Assembly: GCA_025618425.1 (NCBI GenBank)
Contig: CM046832.1
Coordinates: forward strand, 68,555,707 to 68,619,706
From: Heliocidaris tuberculata
Lineage: Eukaryota; Echinodermata; Echinoidea; Camarodonta; Echinometridae
Reading direction: 5' to 3'
DNA length: 64,000 nt
How positions within the stretch are numbered: the first letter of the stretch is position 1; each line of letters begins with the position of its first letter. The notes beneath the pieces are model-generated. The model was given only the letters and a program-made list of their open reading frames with translations, searched no databases and was not told the DNA's origin. Of the stretch, positions 1 through 12,741 are shown in pieces. The position numbers and the translations under genes are program-made.

Positions 1-870
1 CTCCATATTATGGTCCTATATTATTTTTGTGGGGAGTCTTATGAAAAAAATATTATGAAGTGCAACATTATAAATTGAAAGAGGGACACTTAAGGCAGTG
101 CCTTATGCACAATCTTCTATTTTGATTATCAGTACCAGATTAATTAAGATTTTAAGACTGATCTCCAGTATATCAATCAAAATGAAATCTAAAACCCAAA
201 GAAAATCACAAAAGCACATATTACATAAAAAAAGCAACAACCAAAATCTGATATCAAATATTTTTTATGCGTAGACGAGATTGCCCTCGGAATAAGAGTC
301 ACGAACCCGGAACGTACACAAATTATGTGAATGGAAACAGAATATGGAAACATTTAAAACATTTTCGTGATAATTCGACTTAAAAATACGCATGCGATAT
401 AGATGGAAGCAGGTACACGTCAGAGGTGAGAACTGAGAGCTGTAGTGTGGTAGTAGTGGCCTGGATCACTATCACATCGAAATGAAACCGCTTTCAAGAG
501 AGACGAAAAGAGAGACACGTGGATCAATACCATTGATAAAAGTGTCAACGACCTAGCATTACCCCCATTACAAACAGCTTGGACTAACAAATTAAATTTA
601 GATGGAAATGATGGGCACATCCTTGCTGTAACCCGCTGCTTTATTATGAGCAGTGGCGTAATGAGCCAAACATTTTGAGGGGGCTGAGCCAGTAAGAACT
701 GAAATGCCAGGAACGCATACATACTATACTCGGATATCGATCCTTTGAAGGGGGGGGGGGGGGGAGATCGCCGCCCTATCACAAATAAGAAGAACTGTGC
801 ATTTTGCTGTACCATGAAAATGTGGCACTTATCAACACCCTTCTTAACTGAAATATTCCATTTGCGAGCT
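1..870. other. AT-rich non-coding DNA, no gene seen
   Basis: No recognisable coding region. The only open frame of note, on the minus strand across 420-815, is low in family signal and spans a poly-G tract (about 749-765), so I do not call it a gene. A possible hAT-type repeat end lies at about 649-665. Confidence 0.6.
649..765. mobile_element. Possible hAT-type MITE end (fragment)
   Basis: The segment starts CAGTGGCGTAATGAGCC and runs into G-rich sequence ending in a poly-G tract. This resembles the CAGTGGCG... ends of the hAT-type MITEs at 42597 and 61318. No matching right inverted end or target duplication is visible, so it is at best a truncated copy. Confidence 0.3.
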
Positions 871-1264
871 GGAAACTTTTAAATGTTTGTAGTTTTAAAT
901 TTCGCATTTAGGTATTCCATGAAAATGTCCACTTTTGGTGAAAAAACAAAGTTTATTTTGAACATTTTCCTTCTATGTCACTTGAATATGCATGATTTGA
1001 ACTTTATGGAACAATATTAAGTTTTTAAATTTTTTGAATATTTTGACCCAAAATGGCCATTTTTTAACCCAAAAATGAAATTACACATTTTTATGGTAAA
1101 ATATGGTTAATTATATTGAGTCATTTTTAGAAATTTCATCTGTTATAATAATAAAGACAACCAAATCTAGTTAGGACTAAGGGGAATTTTATGTCTATAT
1201 ACAAAAATTTTGAAAATATTAATATTCTTCTGATTTAATGGAGGTCAAAGGTCAAATGGATTTT

Positions 1265-2052
1265 TGTCCCGTCTGTCACGTTTTTTAAGGTACTTTTTGC
1301 ATTTGCAATAAATTAGACCATTGTTTTTGAATAAAATTTTGCAGTCTTGCTCTTTGGTAGGAGGGAAATTCATTTCTACTGCCAACTTGGCGGAATTTTA
1401 ATTTTATGAAGATAATTATGATTCATAAAGTAATGTCCCGTCTGTCACGTTTGGCATCTACAGCAAAAATATGTATGGATGGGACTACATGAAAATTTTC
1501 CGATGGATGAAAATTAAAATCCTTTTGCTATTATGTTTCATGATATTAAAGATGACCCTTTAACCCCTTTAGAACATGAGAATAAGGTATTTAATGCTGG
1601 AAATTTGATTGTCTTTAAAAATTCTATTTTGTGTACAATCTCAATGTGTCCCGTCTGTCACGTTTTTATTGTCCCGTCTGTCACGGTCACTTTTTGGCAT
1701 TTTCCTCCAAAAGTAAGATGAAATTTCAAATGTATACTAGCAGGTTTCAAAAACGTACCAACAAGTGATAACATGAATACACATATTTTGTTTCAAGATT
1801 TTCCAGTGAGGAGAGCTTAGTCGAAAAGTATCGAAGCAGAAATGGCCTGGTAAATTCATGTCCCGTCTGTCACGCTGAACTCTAAGCCCACCCACAATTT
1901 GTGGGCAGGGCTTGAAAAAAAAATTTCCCCCCATTTCGTTGACCAAACCTATAGATCACATCTCTACATCAAATTAAGCTCACTTTTAAATAAAATATGA
2001 AATATCAAGTAAAAACATAAAAATGTGAGGGTTGGATGTCCCGTCTGTCACG
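1265..2052. repeat. Six exact copies of a 16-bp motif in unlike spacers
   Basis: TGTCCCGTCTGTCACG occurs without mismatch at 1265-1280, 1434-1449, 1647-1662, 1670-1685, 1859-1874 and 2037-2052. Start-to-start spacings are 169, 213, 23, 189 and 178 bp. The spacers are AT-rich and show no obvious similarity to each other. The motif is itself a near-direct repeat, TGTCCCG-TC-TGTCACG, so it can be read as two TGTCMCG half-sites 9 bp apart. Each copy holds two CpG dinucleotides. All six copies lie in the same orientation; three are preceded by A and two are followed by CTG. I do not recognise the motif. Possible explanations are a cluster of protein-binding sites, the conserved core of a decayed tandem repeat, or part of a mobile element. 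Confidence 0.9.
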
Positions 2053-2060
2053 CTGGAATT

Positions 2061-5000
2061 ACCCATTTAAGACCACTTCTATTCACACATGTAAATCAGA
2101 CTCTGAGCTTAATATACACCATTTTCTTTCTCTTATTGGGATAGGTAGCTGAAATTCAGCTCTGCTATGTAACTGTTTATATACTTTCTTTAATTCAAAG
2201 TTGTAAGTGTCTTAAACGAGGGAGCGGAGAGACGGAGTAGAGGATTTTCCATTTTGAATTGTGAAACTTTGAATTCTAGAGCATTTCAGAGCCTAAATAG
2301 TGTGCTGTTGCCTTAACTCATTATATTTTCATGTATTTCGAAACTTTCGGGGACATGTCACTCAGTTCATCCCCAGAATTGCGCCCATGCGTGCTGGAAT
2401 ATTTTACATTATATTTCACATATCGTCCCTCAGTTTCGAAAGAAATTTTATAATAGTGTATAAGCTTAATGTAAGGATGCTAGTTTGGTCAAAGTATCCC
2501 TTCTAAAATGAAAATTGGGATAAAACAAATATATCTTGCATGCAAAAGATAAGCATAAAATGTATATGGTAGGGGAGATACTGAGAAAATTCTGCCATTT
2601 GTATATTGTAAAAGACGTCCTTCTGTTGTCACAAAATAAATAATGATGCCTTTTCTGTTTATCTTTCCTTTCCCCCTTTTTTCCTTTTTCTTTCTTTCCT
2701 TTCTATCTCCCCGTCCTTTTCTTGTCTTTTTCCTTTTTTGTAGTGGAACTTTTTTTGGACGGCTGTAGCCCCAACCAGTACGCCAAAGGCGTGGAGAGAT
2801 TTGATATTTGCCAACTTGGAGAAAATAATAGCTTTTGAATAAGGGATAAGGTTTTAAGGGATGAGGGAAAATAGTTACATAGGTTGTATGACACATGCTC
2901 AGCAGTCAATATCCAACATCAACCTGGAAGTAGTATTTTGATGCATGGACGAGCACGTTCCAATGATTAAAGCTAATCCTTTATCATTGCCGCAAATATT
3001 GTGATTAGCAATCTGTAACAGAAATCTCTCTCATATAAATGAGAGATCTTTCTCTTGGATCTGCCGTATGAATATTCTAAAAGATTAGAATATCCGAGAA
3101 TCTATCTTCTGTCTTTTGCACAAGTTGTGAAATTATCAGGACACACTTAGGTTATTCAGGAGCACTGCTTGATGGGTATGAGAGGAGTAGTTAAACAAAC
3201 TTTTCTCCCCTTTTCGAAAAAAAGGTAAAGTTTGAGGACCTTTTTTTTTTGGCTTGTTGATATCTTATCAATCCCTGTTAGCAAATTAAGATTAGGAATC
3301 TGGAAAACGTTTTTGCTTGTTTGCAGATTTTTGTTCCTGGCTGCAACTTTGGCTCATCATTTTCTCTACATGATGTTTCAATCACTGTCAATCTTTAGGC
3401 GACGCCCCATTGTCTAAGTAATTAGACTTCTTTGCATTGTTTGTGGAATTATTCTCTATGTTATGATTCTTTTTTCCACAATGGTTCTCCTCTATCACGT
3501 GATGATTTTTCTCAACTTTCTCCGATTATGGAAACCCCATAAACTCTGTTTAGAAAAAATGTATTATCATACTTGCAAACAGAGTACATTAAGAGGATAA
3601 TGCCCCCTTCTATCCCAATATCCATGTCTTCTGATAAGGTTCATCCATGTTGAGTGCCTATCTGAATGCACCATGCGAGTCTCAGTTATTCCAGACAGAT
3701 ATTTGGTCCATAAAAATGAAGTAATTTGAGATGATATATCATACGTCTGCTTGCATTCAGATTACGATTGAGTCGTGCGTAATGAATGCAAATTGACTTG
3801 TATGATGAGAGTCTTTCATCTTGTTCCAGACCAGCCATTGAAGAAATTAATGTAGACAGTCGTTTATAAGGGATCACGACATTATCATTAAATGACTGCC
3901 ATAGGAAGTGATATGCTCATGAAAGCCTGTCAAGTCATTTTAAAACCAAATAATGCAAGTCTTGGACCAGACAACATTATGTGCATTTTTGCAATTCATG
4001 TAAGCATTATAATAATCGAAAAGATTGGTATGGATGTGTCTGGACCATTTGATCGTATGATATGAATCATATCTTATTTTCTTGTAGGACTTTGGTATTT
4101 GGAATGAAACATTATTATCACATATACATCGTCCTAAGCTAAACATAATAATTTGTTATGACTGTTGCGTCTTTTATCACTCATGTTCATAATGTTTTCT
4201 ATCTTATTTATTCGAGGCGAAGTTTTGAGTTAAACCGCCAAAATGTAAGTTGCTGAATAAAATTAATTTTGATAAACTGAAATGTTATTTTTTCATTGGA
4301 AGTAGTTTAATTCTTAAACCATTCATTAATCCAGATATTCGAATTAATGTTCTGAATAAATGAGTGAATTATCCGTACATATTTTGTGTCTCTCATGAAG
4401 TAAGATTTTTGTTTTGCTTGTTTAGTTTTATAAAATAGTGTGCACCTCGATATGCAAAGTATCTACAGATCAAGTTTACAAAGATTCTTACACGCCATCT
4501 ACGTTAGCCTAGTTTTCTGGCTGGACCCTGAGGAATATTTTTAGAAGGGTGACGTAGAATCACCGGGCATTATGTGTGCGGAAAAACAAAACACAAAATG
4601 TTTCTTTTGTTAATGACTTTTAGAATGGTAGGAAAGCCATTCTGGCGAAGCGCGGATTAAAACTATAAAGAGAGCAAAGGACTTCTCTTTTCTTTTGACA
4701 AATTTTAAACGATACTCAGCCAAACATAAAAAGCAACCAGTTTTTGTTATCATGATTTCTCCAAGCCTCAAGAGTTTCTTACAAAAACACCTCCGATTAC
4801 TAGTGAATTTAATAACAGTTTTACCAAACGATGAAGCAAAATGTCACACTCTTCATTAATACGGTGTAATACATTTAAAAGCTAACCACACGAGTTCTTT
4901 TGTCCAATGATTCGCAATATCGCTTTAGCATTCGCGCCCTAACCGCCACAGCTTCAGTCGTCATCACCACCCTTTCGATGTAGCCTGAGCTATTGGGTTA

Positions 5001-6585
5001 CTTGCTGTAATACAAACGCTTGGATTTCCTCCAGTTTTTCATCATGTTCTGGTGCCCCGAGGTGGGTAATTCGAGGAGAGTTGGTGTGATTGGTGAGCGC
5101 TCTAAGTGAGTTTGCTACACTAATTGTGGGAGCTTCAGTACCGAAACCATCTCACCGCCGAATACAGCTACGAAGGCGGTAATAAACCAGAAGATTATTT
5201 TGAAGAGACGGTTAGTTTCTTGATGAACGTTGCTGGTTTACCACGCTGCTTGCCACGAATGCGCACGCACTTTATATCTATATACCACCAGCCAACCGGC
5301 TTTCCGATCAAGCAGTACGTCCAATAACTTCTGCTGTCAAAGGAACAAAATGCAAAATCTTTCAAGAGATTTGAAAATTGATGAATGTATTGAATATTTT
5401 CCTTTCCGGAGAAAACGACACAAATATTAAAATTCTGTTTAAATCTTGAGAATCTCGGATTCCGTTTTCTATGATTTTACTTCACACGGCCTTGTCGTAT
5501 CTATTTGTCTCATTGGTACTGGACTGATTGAATCCCTAATGTACTGCCGGCGATTCATTCAGAAAAGTCACACAAACATTCCATCGCAAGGCACTTAAAC
5601 CTCCTTCGAATCCCTCCTCACCTTTCCTGGTAATTAGAAAACGCCTTGTGCATTCCCGCTAATGTGATGGCATGAAAGGACAAAATATGGGTCAGTTTCG
5701 GGGCGCAATTTATACCAACTTCATTATGATGGTCGAATATCAGTTTACCTTTACTGATTTCTCTCCCAGACAGTTAGGGCCCAGACGAGTATCGATGTCA
5801 TCAGGATACTCGAGGCCATCTGCAGATAAGTAATGTCTGAATTGGCAGACCAATTTTGTTGATTGTTGTTTGATAGAAAGGTTGGATTGGGATGAAATCG
5901 GAATTTAGAGATTGTGATTTCAAGAAAATGATAACAACAACACAGAAACATACGATGTAAACTTTAACCTTCAATTTTGATATGACTTGAGCAAATCGAG
6001 GGAAATTTTCTCGACCGCAGGTCTTCTCAAAGTTATTTATAATGAAATTTTTAAAACGTTGCTGTACATTTATATCTGAAAAATAAAGAATGATGAAAGA
6101 TATGCATTTACTTCGATATTATAACATGCCTGGAGTTTAATTTAGCCATTTGTTAAAAAAATATGCAGGATAAATTTTGAGACCATGTATTTACGGCGTG
6201 ATCCAATTATACTTGTTTCTATTTTGATTTTTTTTGTTTTGATTTTTTGTTTTTTATGATTTGTATTATTTTCCAATCTATAACTGTTTAAGAAATTATT
6301 TTAATTGTTTCATGTAATACAGGGTTCGCTTATAAGGCAGTTTTTATCTACATGTACTAAAGAGACTACCCTGAATAAAGAACACATATATAAATAATAA
6401 TAAATGAATGTGCTTTACTTAAAAGTTATTCGCGTGTACGTTTTTGGTCCCAAATTTAAGTAGAATAGAAAAGGCGGCTTTTTGTCCGATACTAAAAAAC
6501 AGAACGGTAAAAGAAGAATCTACTTAACAAGCAAAAAGTATATAGTTAGTAACAGAATGTATGTGATGTGATGGAGATGGAGAGG

Positions 6586-6589
<4 letters not shown>
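2061..6589. other. Non-coding DNA, no gene seen
   Basis: AT-rich sequence with only short, unconvincing open frames. It contains a pyrimidine-rich stretch near 2655-2745 and two adjacent short hairpins at 3027-3093. No family-level similarity was recognised. Confidence 0.6.
3027..3093. other. Two adjacent short inverted repeats
   Basis: The first hairpin pairs TCTCTCAT (3027-3034) with ATGAGAGA (3039-3046). The second pairs ATATTCTAA (3072-3080) with TTAGAATAT (3085-3093). Both are perfect and both have 4-nt loops. Their function is unknown, and in AT-rich DNA chance is possible. Confidence 0.5.

Positions 6590-6621
<32 letters not shown>
6590..6621. repeat. (AG)n microsatellite
   Basis: About 16 uninterrupted AG dinucleotides, preceded by an imperfect GA-rich lead. 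Confidence 0.95.
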
Positions 6622-6623
<2 letters not shown>

Positions 6624-9136
6624 TGGAATCTTATTTGTTGGTCGGAGAATTTACTCCCGATTAAAAACGATCTTCTTAAGGCCTTAATATTCCTATATTG
6701 CGCCATAATAAAAAGGACCTTATAATACCGAGGGTTTGATTTTGAGCTATCTTAATAATAGTTGGTTGGGTATATCAACGCTTTAATGGTCATGATCTTC
6801 ACCTATAATCGAGGTCACCAAATTTTATTTCTGAAACATTATACTTACCTTATATAATTTCAGTAGTCATTCATTATACTATATCGCTATGCATTAAGAC
6901 AATCTATCTCTTAGGAACAATTAAACAAATGAGTTTTATCAAAGCAGCAACGGGTCTATGTGTTATTGTGTGGAAGTCCTTAGATTCTTAAAAGTACGAA
7001 CCAAGGTCAAGTTACCCAGCAATAGCATTTCAATTCTTTTCATGTGGCTGTACATGTATGTCATCTACTACGGGGAATAGCCTCCTGGAAAGGTAAAGGA
7101 AAAGAAAATTGATAATAGGAAGCAGAAATTCTCTCTTTCTCTCTCTCCTTCCCTCATTCTCTCATATTATGGTGTTAAATGATTGGAGATCGTTCCCAAA
7201 TACACGTTCTTTGACCCAATGGAACACGATGAAAGCCAATATGATTGATGAATCGAAGGATTCTGGCATGTGCTATTACATAAAAGAAAAGTTTGAGGCT
7301 ACCGTAAATTGCAGAAGGTGTTCAGTTCCAATTATTCTTCTACACAGCTCTCGGTAAAACTGTTATACCCTCGGTTGACGTCGCAAAAAATTACCAAGAT
7401 TCTTCTATTCTATTTCTGGCACACCTCTGTAATTTGATGAATTCAAAGGCACTGAGTTGTTTGTGTAGTTGCATGTTTTTATCGGCGAGTGTCATTCGGT
7501 CAGAATAATCCTGGGGAATGAACGTCTGGCTTCAAGCTAAACAATGCTTCCCTCGTTCTCTAAACGAGAGTGATTTTCAATGAGCCTTGGAAGCAGACTT
7601 TTCCATATCAATTTGTTTTCCCACAACAGAGGTTGTGAGACGAGGTATACATACAATCAGGCGAATAATAAACACACTTAACGCCAAAATATGCTACAAG
7701 TAAAAAAAAAAAGATCTTTATGTAAATTAAGAAGCATGCTCTTAATGTCTGCGTCCTGTCTACGTCCTGTCTGATATAAAGTGTAACATGCTCCAACATT
7801 TGTCCCGTTTTGGACATGTTTTCACCTTCTCTGTTAACCTAAACCAAAATAACCTGATATCGACCTGCCCGTGTCTGGTATCAGCAGCCATGACTTAATG
7901 GATGTTTCGCCGAGTTCTGCAACTGTCAATGTCTTTCCATATAAAGAGAAATGATATGGATGCTCTCAGTTCGTGCTTTACACCTACCACCCTACGTTAC
8001 TCGGTCGATTGACATTTGATAGCCTGAAACATTTCTGAAGTATAGTAGGTCATCCTCCTGCATTTCACTCCATGAGCTCTTCAACATCACTCGCTGGTTC
8101 GTCACCAGGGAGACAAAGATCGCATCCCTTAATTGGCATAACCCTACCCTATCAACAGAGAAACACATCTGGAGTGCATGGGGGCAACGCAGGAATACAG
8201 GTTTTTCCATCCAACATAAATAAAGTTGTTCATTACATTTTTGTTCCCTTGGAGTCTACTAATAAAACGCTCGAATTAAAGTAGGTCGATTGGTTTTAGT
8301 GGGTTTCCGCAGGTGTCATTTTAAGAGTCGGCTTTCAGTGGATCGATTATAAGTTCACATCTTGACTAGATCCTGATGGTTTAATGTTACACAATGGTAG
8401 TGCCAGGAATAAGAAATGGAGGAAAGTTTGAGGGCTTAGGTGACAGCTAATCCAAACTACTGCAATGACACGTCTCCATAAAATGACTATATTTCATAAC
8501 GTAAAACATGGAATTAACTAATTCATTTAAAAGTAATATATCCTATTTTATCCATTTTACTACTGAATGGAGATTTGTTTCCTTCTTACTCAAGCGTACC
8601 CTCTCATTATTTCTTCATACCACTTCCACTTCTTATGCGCATTCGCACACCATTTGACGTATACATTATTTATGCTCTGGAGAAATATAAAATTTGTATC
8701 TAACTCAATACCAAACCTTGGAGATACTACTGAAAAAAAATGTACGATTTACTGTCCCACCACACGATCAAGTGACCGCCGATAGTGCCCTTTATACCTC
8801 ATGCGTAACTTTGGAATTTGCCCATTTTCTTTCTCGTCACGTGGTCACTTAAGGTGTCTGATTATAAAGTAGGTTGTGAGACATTGCCTGGTCAAGAGCT
8901 ATTTGCCCTCGTTGAGGAAGAGTCTTTCAGCGACAAAAGCACGAAATGAAATCAAACCTTTTGTCATCGATCCACATCCACGCAAGAGAACTGAGCGCCT
9001 TTTTTTTTTCTCTCTCAACAGGATTCACCGCTCTTTTTACATGACTATTTCGACTTTCGGCCATTATGATATAATGTCCTGGTTTGAAGTCCAAAACACC
9101 ATCTTTATTTTTAAATCAAAAGAAGACGATTATTCA
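6622..9136. other. Non-coding DNA, no gene seen
   Basis: Only short open frames without recognisable domains, including two that overlap on opposite strands around 7992-8284. No repeat family was recognised. Confidence 0.55.
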
Positions 9137-9137
9137 T

Positions 9138-9168
<31 letters not shown>

Positions 9169-9182
9169 GGGGAGGGGGGGGG
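9137..9182. repeat. Poly-T followed by poly-G tract
   Basis: A run of T (9137-9147) passes directly into a run of about 25 G, one A, and nine more G. Long poly-G tracts recur in this window (near 749, 10698, 57239, 62265). Confidence 0.95.
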
Positions 9183-10584
9183 TTGTATTCATTGTATTGA
9201 TATCAGTGTAATTTCCTGGTAGGATAGTGTATAAATCACATAGGCTACCGGCCGGTTAAAAAAGCCGATTAAAGAAATGAAATGTATAAATTGTGTCATA
9301 TTCATTGTAATCTTCACTTGATTCCAATTCCACATTTCTGATACACTGTTTTTCATTCACCCCCTATATGCTCTCACATTTTATAAAGAATTGCATAATC
9401 TATATAAATTTCATACAAAATACCACTAAAACATTAGAGTCTTGAGAAAATTCGTGCTTAGCAGTGTCTCACTGTGTGCTTCTCTATTCATTTTTCTGCG
9501 AGAAATTATTTTATTTTGCATCTGTATTTCTATCTATCCAACTAAAATAATCATCACGTATTTATTTTTGTGTACTCCTTGGTAATAACAGAAGAGCTTG
9601 AAAGAAAAGGAAAACCAGACAAGGGTTAAAGACAGAGACATTTTGTGCAACAAATTACACTTATGAAAGGAGAAATTTTCAATAAAGTATACAAAGAAAT
9701 TAGTGAAAACAATTAATCAAGGACCTACAAATGTAAACAAATAAAAACAGTATATGAACATTACATGAACACTTCAGGCCTATTGCAAAGAAAATTGTTG
9801 CTATATCGATTGCGAACTCTTATTAAGACCTATTATAATGTAAATTTATAGTCAATACTCAATTTCGTCCTCCTATTTTCATCATGTAGTGACGACCTTG
9901 TATTTTTTCTGCTTATTGACCTCTTCCCCTATCCCTTTTATCACATACTTGAAATTGCTCTCTAAGTAAAAGGAACCGACTAATCAGAGAGGGTTTTAAG
10001 CCTGCGCTTTTAGAAACTCTCATATCTATTTCTTATTCCATGTTCCATTACTCAACATATCTCCTCTTATCAAAGTGATTTTATCTGAGTGAAGACTTTC
10101 TCTAAGATGGTTAACAAATAGAGGAAGAAGTCTTTTTGTTGGTATCTTAAAATCAAGGACAATAGTTATCCATCCCACTTACTGGTCTTTCGCCGAATCA
10201 AAAAGAGAGTTTCCACGGCTGGGCGATCTTTGTACTCCATGTAACATATAAGACCCTATTTTCGCATTATCGGTTGAATGCGTTTGATAATATCTTAGTG
10301 GCCAAAACGGGAGGGGCTTGTGCGTTCCGTGAGAGTTAAGGAAGCAGTGGGATTGTACCTAAAGCATAACGAAAACCAACACCTTTGCAATTCCGCTAAA
10401 GACTCATGGAAGACATCTTGATTTATCACCATGGCGACGAATGATGACGTAGGCACGCTTTGGCTTCTAGCAACAGACGGACCCCGTGGTTATTCAACAT
10501 GAGTGTCCCTCATTCTTTCTCTCGTTTACGTTCCTGAGGTGCGATACAAAACATTTAGAGAAGAAAATGAGAGAGAAGATCTAT
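9183..10584. other. Non-coding DNA, no gene seen
   Basis: AT-rich sequence. Nothing recognisable was found. Confidence 0.55.
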
Positions 10585-10585
10585 T

Positions 10586-10634
<49 letters not shown>

Positions 10635-10641
10635 AGGGGGG
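10585..10641. repeat. (AG)n microsatellite ending in G-rich sequence
   Basis: Imperfect AG/GA repeats pass into AGGG and poly-G. A further G run lies near 10698-10708. Confidence 0.93.
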
Positions 10642-10708
10642 ATTGATAGTAACAGAGATCGTTCTAACATAAAAATAAATAATTCTGAAGGAAGATGGGG
10701 GGGGGGGG

Positions 10709-11853
10709 GTAACGAGGAGGATAAGAAGAAAATAATAGCATTTGTGGAATGGGAGAAAACGAAATAGTTGATTACACCTAGCCTCACCTAATGAAACACA
10801 TTTCCTCTCTCGGCATGTCTCTTGTGATATGATTGTCTACACCAATGGGTTAATGTGCGATGCTTTACCTGATAGGTAATATCTATGATGGTAAAAGGAA
10901 GAAAAGAAATCAAGGGGCGTGATAATTGATAACAGTGCTAGCGGAAGTCCGCTTGGAGATATTGACTTCTACAAATTGAAAAAAAACCTTGAAGAAATAA
11001 TTACAGTCCAAGGTCGTTAAAGAAGATATACAGGAGGCTCACAACCATGTTCTAAGTTTCTCTTTTCATTCTTTCCAAGCCAGGAAGAGTTGAGGTTTTT
11101 GAGACTTATTTTTATCATAAATGATTTTCTGAAGTAAAGAAAATTTCATATCTCTCACCACCTCTGATTTAGTCAGAAGAATTGGGGGAAAAAAGAGTAC
11201 AGTACAGTGCGTATTTCATGAACATTATTTCTCGACAGTATAGTTTAATAAACTATTCACCATATTATTCTAATCAATGTTATTTGATACACTGATATTG
11301 ATTAAATGCGTGCCATGCGTAATAGAGTCGTATATCTAGTTTTTGTAGGACGACAAAACAATTCATCAGATATCTTTGATTTTTATTCAAATAAACATGT
11401 TGTTAAGTAATGATTAAAGAATAAATAAATGTTAAAAAAAAAAATAAAAAAAAAAACTGCTACAAATTTCTCATACAGTGTAATAAACTAATAAAAGAAT
11501 GGGCATGATGGGTGTAGAGAGGAAAACACAGTCTAGATCCCCGGTTCGGATCTGAATGCTTAAAAAAAATTCTTTAGCCATGTTAGCTTTTATACTTTTG
11601 TTCCTATATACGTATAGGTTTTTTTTATAAGTTGCAAGTAAAAGACCTTCAAAGTAAATTCACTAACCTAACCTCTATGACACTAGCTCTACACCTGGTA
11701 GACTCTTTGGTTCTATTCTAATATTCTTACTTTCTAAAATAGCAAAAAAGTACCTCGAAATAAACTGTTTATACTACATCATGTATCATAATAAGACTGA
11801 CATAATCATTACGATGAACCTTATTTTGAAATAGATGATTTCAAAATAAATAG
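10709..11853. other. Non-coding DNA upstream of LINE 1
   Basis: No gene seen. An A-rich stretch lies near 11431-11456. Just before LINE 1 the string aaatagatgat occurs twice (about 11829 and 11849), a short duplication at the element's 5' boundary. Confidence 0.5.
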
Positions 11854-12297
11854 ATGATCACCGGAGTGCCCGAACAACAAGGAGAGAACCCGGAGGAGGT
11901 AGTCCTTAAGATAGCTCAACACATCTACCCAGGAACATCTGCAAAAGACATCGATGTGGTGCACCGCCTTGGACGTCTCTCTGAGGAAAACCAACGCCCA
12001 CGTGCTTTCATCGTGAGATTCGCTTCAAGACGCGCCCGCAACGCTGTCTACGATGGAAGAAGGAAGCTGAAGACGCTCAGCACCAAGGACCTTGGCTTCA
12101 GATCCACTGGCAGGATATTCGTCAATGAGAATCTGATCTCATCAACGAGGGAGCTCTTGAAGGAAGCCAATAGAGTTCGGAGGAGTGCTGGCTTCAAGTT
12201 CCTGTGGACCCAGAATGGTCGGATCTTCGTGAGGAAAGATGAAAAGAGCCAGCCCATGATCGTGAGTTGCAAAGAGGACTTTGTAAAGATTAAATAA
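11854..12297 (+). pseudogene. LINE 1 ORF1 fragment, L1-type RNA-binding protein (RRM and C-terminal domain)
   Basis: 147 codons. Residues 1-8 (MITGVPEQ) match the first strand of the L1 ORF1-type RRM. VVHRLGRL (about 35-42) and RPRAFIVRF (about 48-56) follow the usual ORF1 pattern, and the C-terminal-domain-like portion contains GRIFVNENL and the FLWTQNGRIFVRK segment. The coiled coil and N-terminus expected upstream are missing, and a TAG stands immediately before the first codon, so the copy is 5'-truncated. In the L1 family this protein is a nucleic-acid chaperone that packages element RNA. The translation is uninterrupted to TAA at 12295-12297. Codon use is more GC-rich than the AT-rich surroundings, as expected for transposed sequence. 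It cannot be a complete functional protein. Confidence 0.85.
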
Positions 12298-12345
12298 TCA
12301 CTAAACTCATATTAAGTACTCTATTGTTTTATTATCTTTATTACA

Positions 12346-12741
12346 ATGATGAACTTCCGGCTATTAATCAATTTTGAAATAGGGCTACAATATTTGCACT
12401 GTCTTTACTACATAAACATTATGGTTTCTTCTTCAAAACCCTCTATTTTCACTACTTTTCGTCGGAGCTATAAACTTTCAAGCTACTGCATTCATTTCTG
12501 TTCTGTTCTTATTCTATGTTATCTGATGTATTATTCTAGACTATACACGCATTTTGGCATATGGATTATAAATTCTCTTAAGAACTTTTCATATTCGTGC
12601 ATTAATTCTTTTAGTTATGTCAAATACAATTCCGCGATACGTTTTTACCGAGAAGCAGTTCTGACCTTTGTTTTATCCCTTGTATCATTCAATATTTTTT
12701 GCATTTATTCTGTTATAAGTAGTTTAAATGTCAATGATTGA
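12346..12741 (+). CDS. Small hydrophobic open frame in the LINE 1 inter-ORF spacer (hypothetical)
   Basis: 131 codons filling nearly all of the spacer between ORF1 and ORF2, in the same frame as ORF1. It is rich in Phe, Ile, Leu, Tyr and Ser, with several stretches that could be membrane segments (for example around residues 48-62 and 108-124). I recognise no domain. Its last codons overlap the first 14 nt of ORF2 (ATG at 12728, stop at 12739-12741). Such an overlap could couple translation by re-initiation, as known for some two-ORF retrotransposons, but the composition of the spacer is also what AT-rich untranslated DNA gives by chance. Low confidence that it is translated. Confidence 0.25.
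   Translation: MMNFRLLINFEIGLQYLHCLYYINIMVSSSKPSIFTTFRRSYKLSSYCIHFCSVLILCYLMYYSRLYTHFGIWIINSLKNFSYSCINSFSYVKYNSAIRFYREAVLTFVLSLVSFNIFCIYSVISSLNVND

Noticed and set aside
1533..1946. Small open frames running through the 16-mer copies as a repeated peptide
   Set aside because: The copies fall in different frames and stops follow closely, so no shared protein reading exists.
1265..2052. The repeated 16-mer as a CRISPR array
   Set aside because: The DNA is clearly eukaryotic, the spacings are irregular (23-213 bp), the repeat is short, and there are no associated genes.
2489..2909. Lys/Arg-rich minus-strand open frame as a basic protein
   Set aside because: The basic stretch is only the complement of a pyrimidine-rich low-complexity tract; no domain or splice context was seen.
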